Below are positions 5,886 to 7,764 of a DNA stretch of 7,764 nt, in pieces. The translations under genes and the position numbers were made by a program. The notes below the pieces were generated by a model. That model had not been told where the DNA came from, searched no databases, and worked only from the letters and a program-made list of their open reading frames with translations. Origin of the DNA: Actinomycetota bacterium (GTDB lineage Bacteria; Actinomycetota; Thermoleophilia; Solirubrobacterales; Thermoleophilaceae). The first letter of the stretch is position 1, and every line of letters begins with the position of its first letter. Location: NCBI GenBank assembly GCA_005885165.1, contig VAXR01000105.1, positions 1 to 7,764 on the forward strand, read 5' to 3'.

Positions 5886-7322
5886 TCAGCTCTGGACGAC
5901 CGCCAGCTCCTCTAGCGCGAACTTGCCGCGCGCGCCGTCGGTCCGCTCGAGCGGGTAGTCGCCGGTGAAGCAGGCGTCGCAGTGCGTGGAGCGGTCCGCC
6001 CCGATCGCCTCGTACAGCCCGCGTAGCGACAGGTAGGCGAGCGAGTCGGCTCCCAGCTCCCGCGCGACCTCCTCAACCGAGCGGTCGTGGGCGATCATCT
6101 CCTGACGCGTCGACATGTCGATCCCGTAGTGGCAGGGATGACGGATCGGCGGCGCGGAGATGCGGAGATGGACCTCGTTCGCCCCGGCGTCGCGGAGCAT
6201 CCCGATGATCTGGCGGGTGGTGTTGCCGCGCACGATCGAGTCGTCGACCACCACGATCCGCTTGCCGCCGACGATCTCGGGCAGCGGGTTGAACTTCATC
6301 CGCAGGCCGTGGCGCCGCAGCTCCTGGCCCGGCTGGATGAACGTGCGCGCGACGTAGCGGTTCTTGATCAGGCCGTCGTCCTTGGCTATCCCCGACGCCT
6401 GCGCGTAGCCGTTCGCCGCCGGGTTGCCCGAGTCGGGCACGGCGATGATGAGGTCGGCCTCCACCGGCGCCTCCCGCCACAGGATCTCGCCCATCTTGCG
6501 CCGCGACAGCTGCGTGAGCCGGCCCTCGAGCTGGCTGTCCGGCCGCGCGAAGTAGATGTGCTCGAACACGCAGAACGCCTGCCGCTCGGACTCCACGACC
6601 TGGGACGTCCGGATCCCGCGCTCCCCTAGGCCGACGAGCTCGCCCGGCTGCACCTCGCGCATGAGCTCGGCGCCGATGATGTCGAAGGCGCAGCTCTCGG
6701 AGGCAATGCAGTAGCGGTCGCCGAGCCGGCCCAGCGCAAGCGGCCGCAGCCCGGCGCCGTCGCGGAAGCCGAACAAGCCCTCCGGGCTCATCACCACCGT
6801 CGAGAAGGCGCCCTCGAGCCGAGGTATCACGTCCTCGATCGCGTCCTCCACCCGATCGGCCTCGTGGGTGGAGATGAGCGCGGCGATGATCTCGGAGTCC
6901 GACGTGGAGCGGAAGCCCACTCCCCGTTCGCGCAGCTCGGCGTGGAGCTCGACCGCGTTGATCAGGTTCCCGTTGTGCGCGAGCGCGACATTGTGCCGGT
7001 CGGAGCGGTGGATCGGCTGGGCGTTCTCCCAGGCGGAAGAGCCGGTGGTCGAGTAGCGGACGTGGCCGATCGCCATCGTGCCGGGGAGCGCCCGCAGCTT
7101 CGGCTCGTCGAACACCTGCGCGACCAGGCCCAGCTCGCGCGTGGCGACGATTTCTCCGCCATCGACCGTGGCGATGCCCGCCGACTCCTGGCCGCGGTGC
7201 TGGAGCGCGTATAGCGCGAAGTAAGTGAGCCGGGCGACGTCGGACTCCGGCGCGTAGACGCCGAAAACCCCGCACTCGTCGCGAGGGCCTTCGCGAGGCA
7301 AGATCGGATTGGTGGAGGTCAA
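5886..7322 (-). CDS. purF: purF: amidophosphoribosyltransferase (Fe-S, B. subtilis type)
   Basis: PurF makes 5-phosphoribosylamine from PRPP and glutamine, the first committed and feedback-regulated step of purine synthesis. The product has 478 residues. A 16-residue propeptide ends before DECGVFGVYA; Cys17 is the N-terminal nucleophile of the class II glutaminase and is exposed by self-cleavage in this family. The glutaminase domain also shows GHVRYSTTG (86-94) and HNGNL (116-120). The PRPP-binding loop is VVVDDSIVRGNTTR (357-370). Cys251, Cys397, Cys448 and Cys451 match the four ligands of the oxygen-labile 4Fe-4S cluster of the B. subtilis enzyme, so this is the clustered form, unlike E. 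coli PurF. The start is TTG at 7322-7320, overlapping the purL stop in TTGA. It is forced: a TGA at 7349 closes the frame and no other start codon lies between. The region upstream has no Shine-Dalgarno sequence, so coupling to purL is likely. Confidence 0.97.
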   Translation of the reverse strand: MTSTNPILPREGPRDECGVFGVYAPESDVARLTYFALYALQHRGQESAGIATVDGGEIVATRELGLVAQVFDEPKLRALPGTMAIGHVRYSTTGSSAWENAQPIHRSDRHNVALAHNGNLINAVELHAELRERGVGFRSTSDSEIIAALISTHEADRVEDAIEDVIPRLEGAFSTVVMSPEGLFGFRDGAGLRPLALGRLGDRYCIASESCAFDIIGAELMREVQPGELVGLGERGIRTSQVVESERQAFCVFEHIYFARPDSQLEGRLTQLSRRKMGEILWREAPVEADLIIAVPDSGNPAANGYAQASGIAKDDGLIKNRYVARTFIQPGQELRRHGLRMKFNPLPEIVGGKRIVVVDDSIVRGNTTRQIIGMLRDAGANEVHLRISAPPIRHPCHYGIDMSTRQEMIAHDRSVEEVARELGADSLAYLSLRGLYEAIGADRSTHCDACFTGDYPLERTDGARGKFALEELAVVQS

Positions 7323-7764
7323 CTCAGGAGGTCCGGAATCGCCTGCTCATGGGCTGTTTTCAGATCCGTGACCTGAACTCGCAGCCTAGCAGCGCCCGCG
7401 GCGATCGCGAGCGCATCGCCCCCGACGGCGCCGAGCCGCCGCACCGGTACCTCTCCCGCCGTCCCGGCCAGCTCGTCGACGGCCTCCGGTGGCCCCGACA
7501 CCACGTACCCGCCCGGGCCCTCGCCCCACAGCATCGGGGCGAGCCCCGGCCACTCGAGCTCCACCTCGGCTCCGATCCCGCCGGCGATGCAGCACTCCGC
7601 GAGGGCGACGCCCAGCCCTCCGTCCGAGACGTCGTGGATGGAGGTCAGCCGGCCACTGCGGGCCGCCTCCCGTACGAGCTCGAGCGCCTTCCGCTGAACC
7701 TCTAGGTCGACCGGCGGAAGCTGATTCGACATCCCCCCCGTAAGCTTCTCGATCTCGGAGCCCC
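7319..7764 (-). CDS. purL: purL: phosphoribosylformylglycinamidine synthase, C-terminal part
   Basis: This is the large FGAM synthase subunit, which converts FGAR to FGAM with ATP and ammonia supplied by PurQ. Only the last 148 or so residues are present and the gene begins beyond the right edge. Reading from the edge gives GSEIEKLTGG followed by QLPPVDLEVQRKALELV, a typical junction into the second AIR-synthase-like domain. The signature HDVSDGGLGVALAEC lies near 7640-7600 and is the conserved ATP-binding-side motif of the PurM/PurL superfamily. The end, DLKTAHEQAIPDLLS, matches the usual short amphipathic PurL tail. The ATG at 7732 is internal, because the frame stays open and homologous upstream of it. 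The TGA stop at 7321-7319 overlaps the purF TTG start, so the two are transcribed and probably translated together. Confidence 0.93.
   Translation of the reverse strand, partial: GSEIEKLTGGMSNQLPPVDLEVQRKALELVREAARSGRLTSIHDVSDGGLGVALAECCIAGGIGAEVELEWPGLAPMLWGEGPGGYVVSGPPEAVDELAGTAGEVPVRRLGAVGGDALAIAAGAARLRVQVTDLKTAHEQAIPDLLS

Noticed and set aside
4856..5968. 370-residue plus-strand frame spanning the P450 5' end and the membrane protein
   Set aside because: It overlaps two well-supported genes in other frames, and its product is Arg-rich without membrane segments.
6073..7275. 400-residue minus-strand open frame within purF
   Set aside because: Same strand but a different register from purF, which carries all catalytic and Fe-S residues; the shadow product is almost entirely Arg, Ala, Gly and Pro.
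7323..7400. purine riboswitch or PurR-like operator before purF
   Set aside because: This stretch is purL coding sequence with no separate leader, so there is no room for a riboswitch.
7733..7764. ATG at 7732 as the true start of a short purL-like gene
   Set aside because: The frame upstream to the window edge continues as typical PurL sequence (GSEIEKL), so this Met is internal.
1..7764. mobile element, CRISPR array, toxin-antitoxin or defence cluster
   Set aside because: I saw no terminal repeats, transposase motifs, regularly spaced repeats or small paired ORFs; the single helicase is an ordinary RecQ type in a housekeeping context.

Overview
The window is high-GC DNA (about 70% by eye) with almost no non-coding space. 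Rare TTG/GTG starts, tiny gene overlaps and gene content point to an actinobacterium. The membrane protein and P450 resemble actinobacterial families, and the overall look fits a deep lineage such as Thermoleophilia, but that placement is inference. I see no mobile element, phage gene, CRISPR array, tRNA or rRNA.

Layout from right to left, following the minus strand on which six of the seven genes lie. purL (C-terminal part, entering at the right edge) runs directly into purF through a TTGA stop/start overlap. Next comes a small plus-strand gene for a five-helix, histidine-bearing membrane protein (DUF6529-like), convergent with purF. That gene diverges from a cytochrome P450 gene, which is followed after 74 bp by recQ, purN (GTGA overlap with recQ) and purH (14-nt overlap with purN). 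purH leaves the window at the left edge about 30 codons before its expected end.

The four pur genes cover step 1 (PurF), step 3 (PurN), step 4 (PurL, C-terminal part) and the final two steps (PurH) of de novo IMP synthesis. The purine genes are split by the membrane protein, P450 and recQ, and recQ is locked into the purN-purH expression unit by overlapping codons.

The strongest anomaly is in purH. The N-terminal 80 codons end at the DGRV motif, and the rest resumes one frame over after losing about 15-17 codons, including the KTLHP active-site motif. The wrong frame happens to stay open to the window edge, so the lesion is easy to miss. It is either an assembly or sequencing error or a real inactivation of IMP cyclohydrolase. 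The rest looks like ordinary housekeeping genes plus one P450/membrane-protein pair of unknown role. I did not find convincing evidence of a new defence or mobile system.
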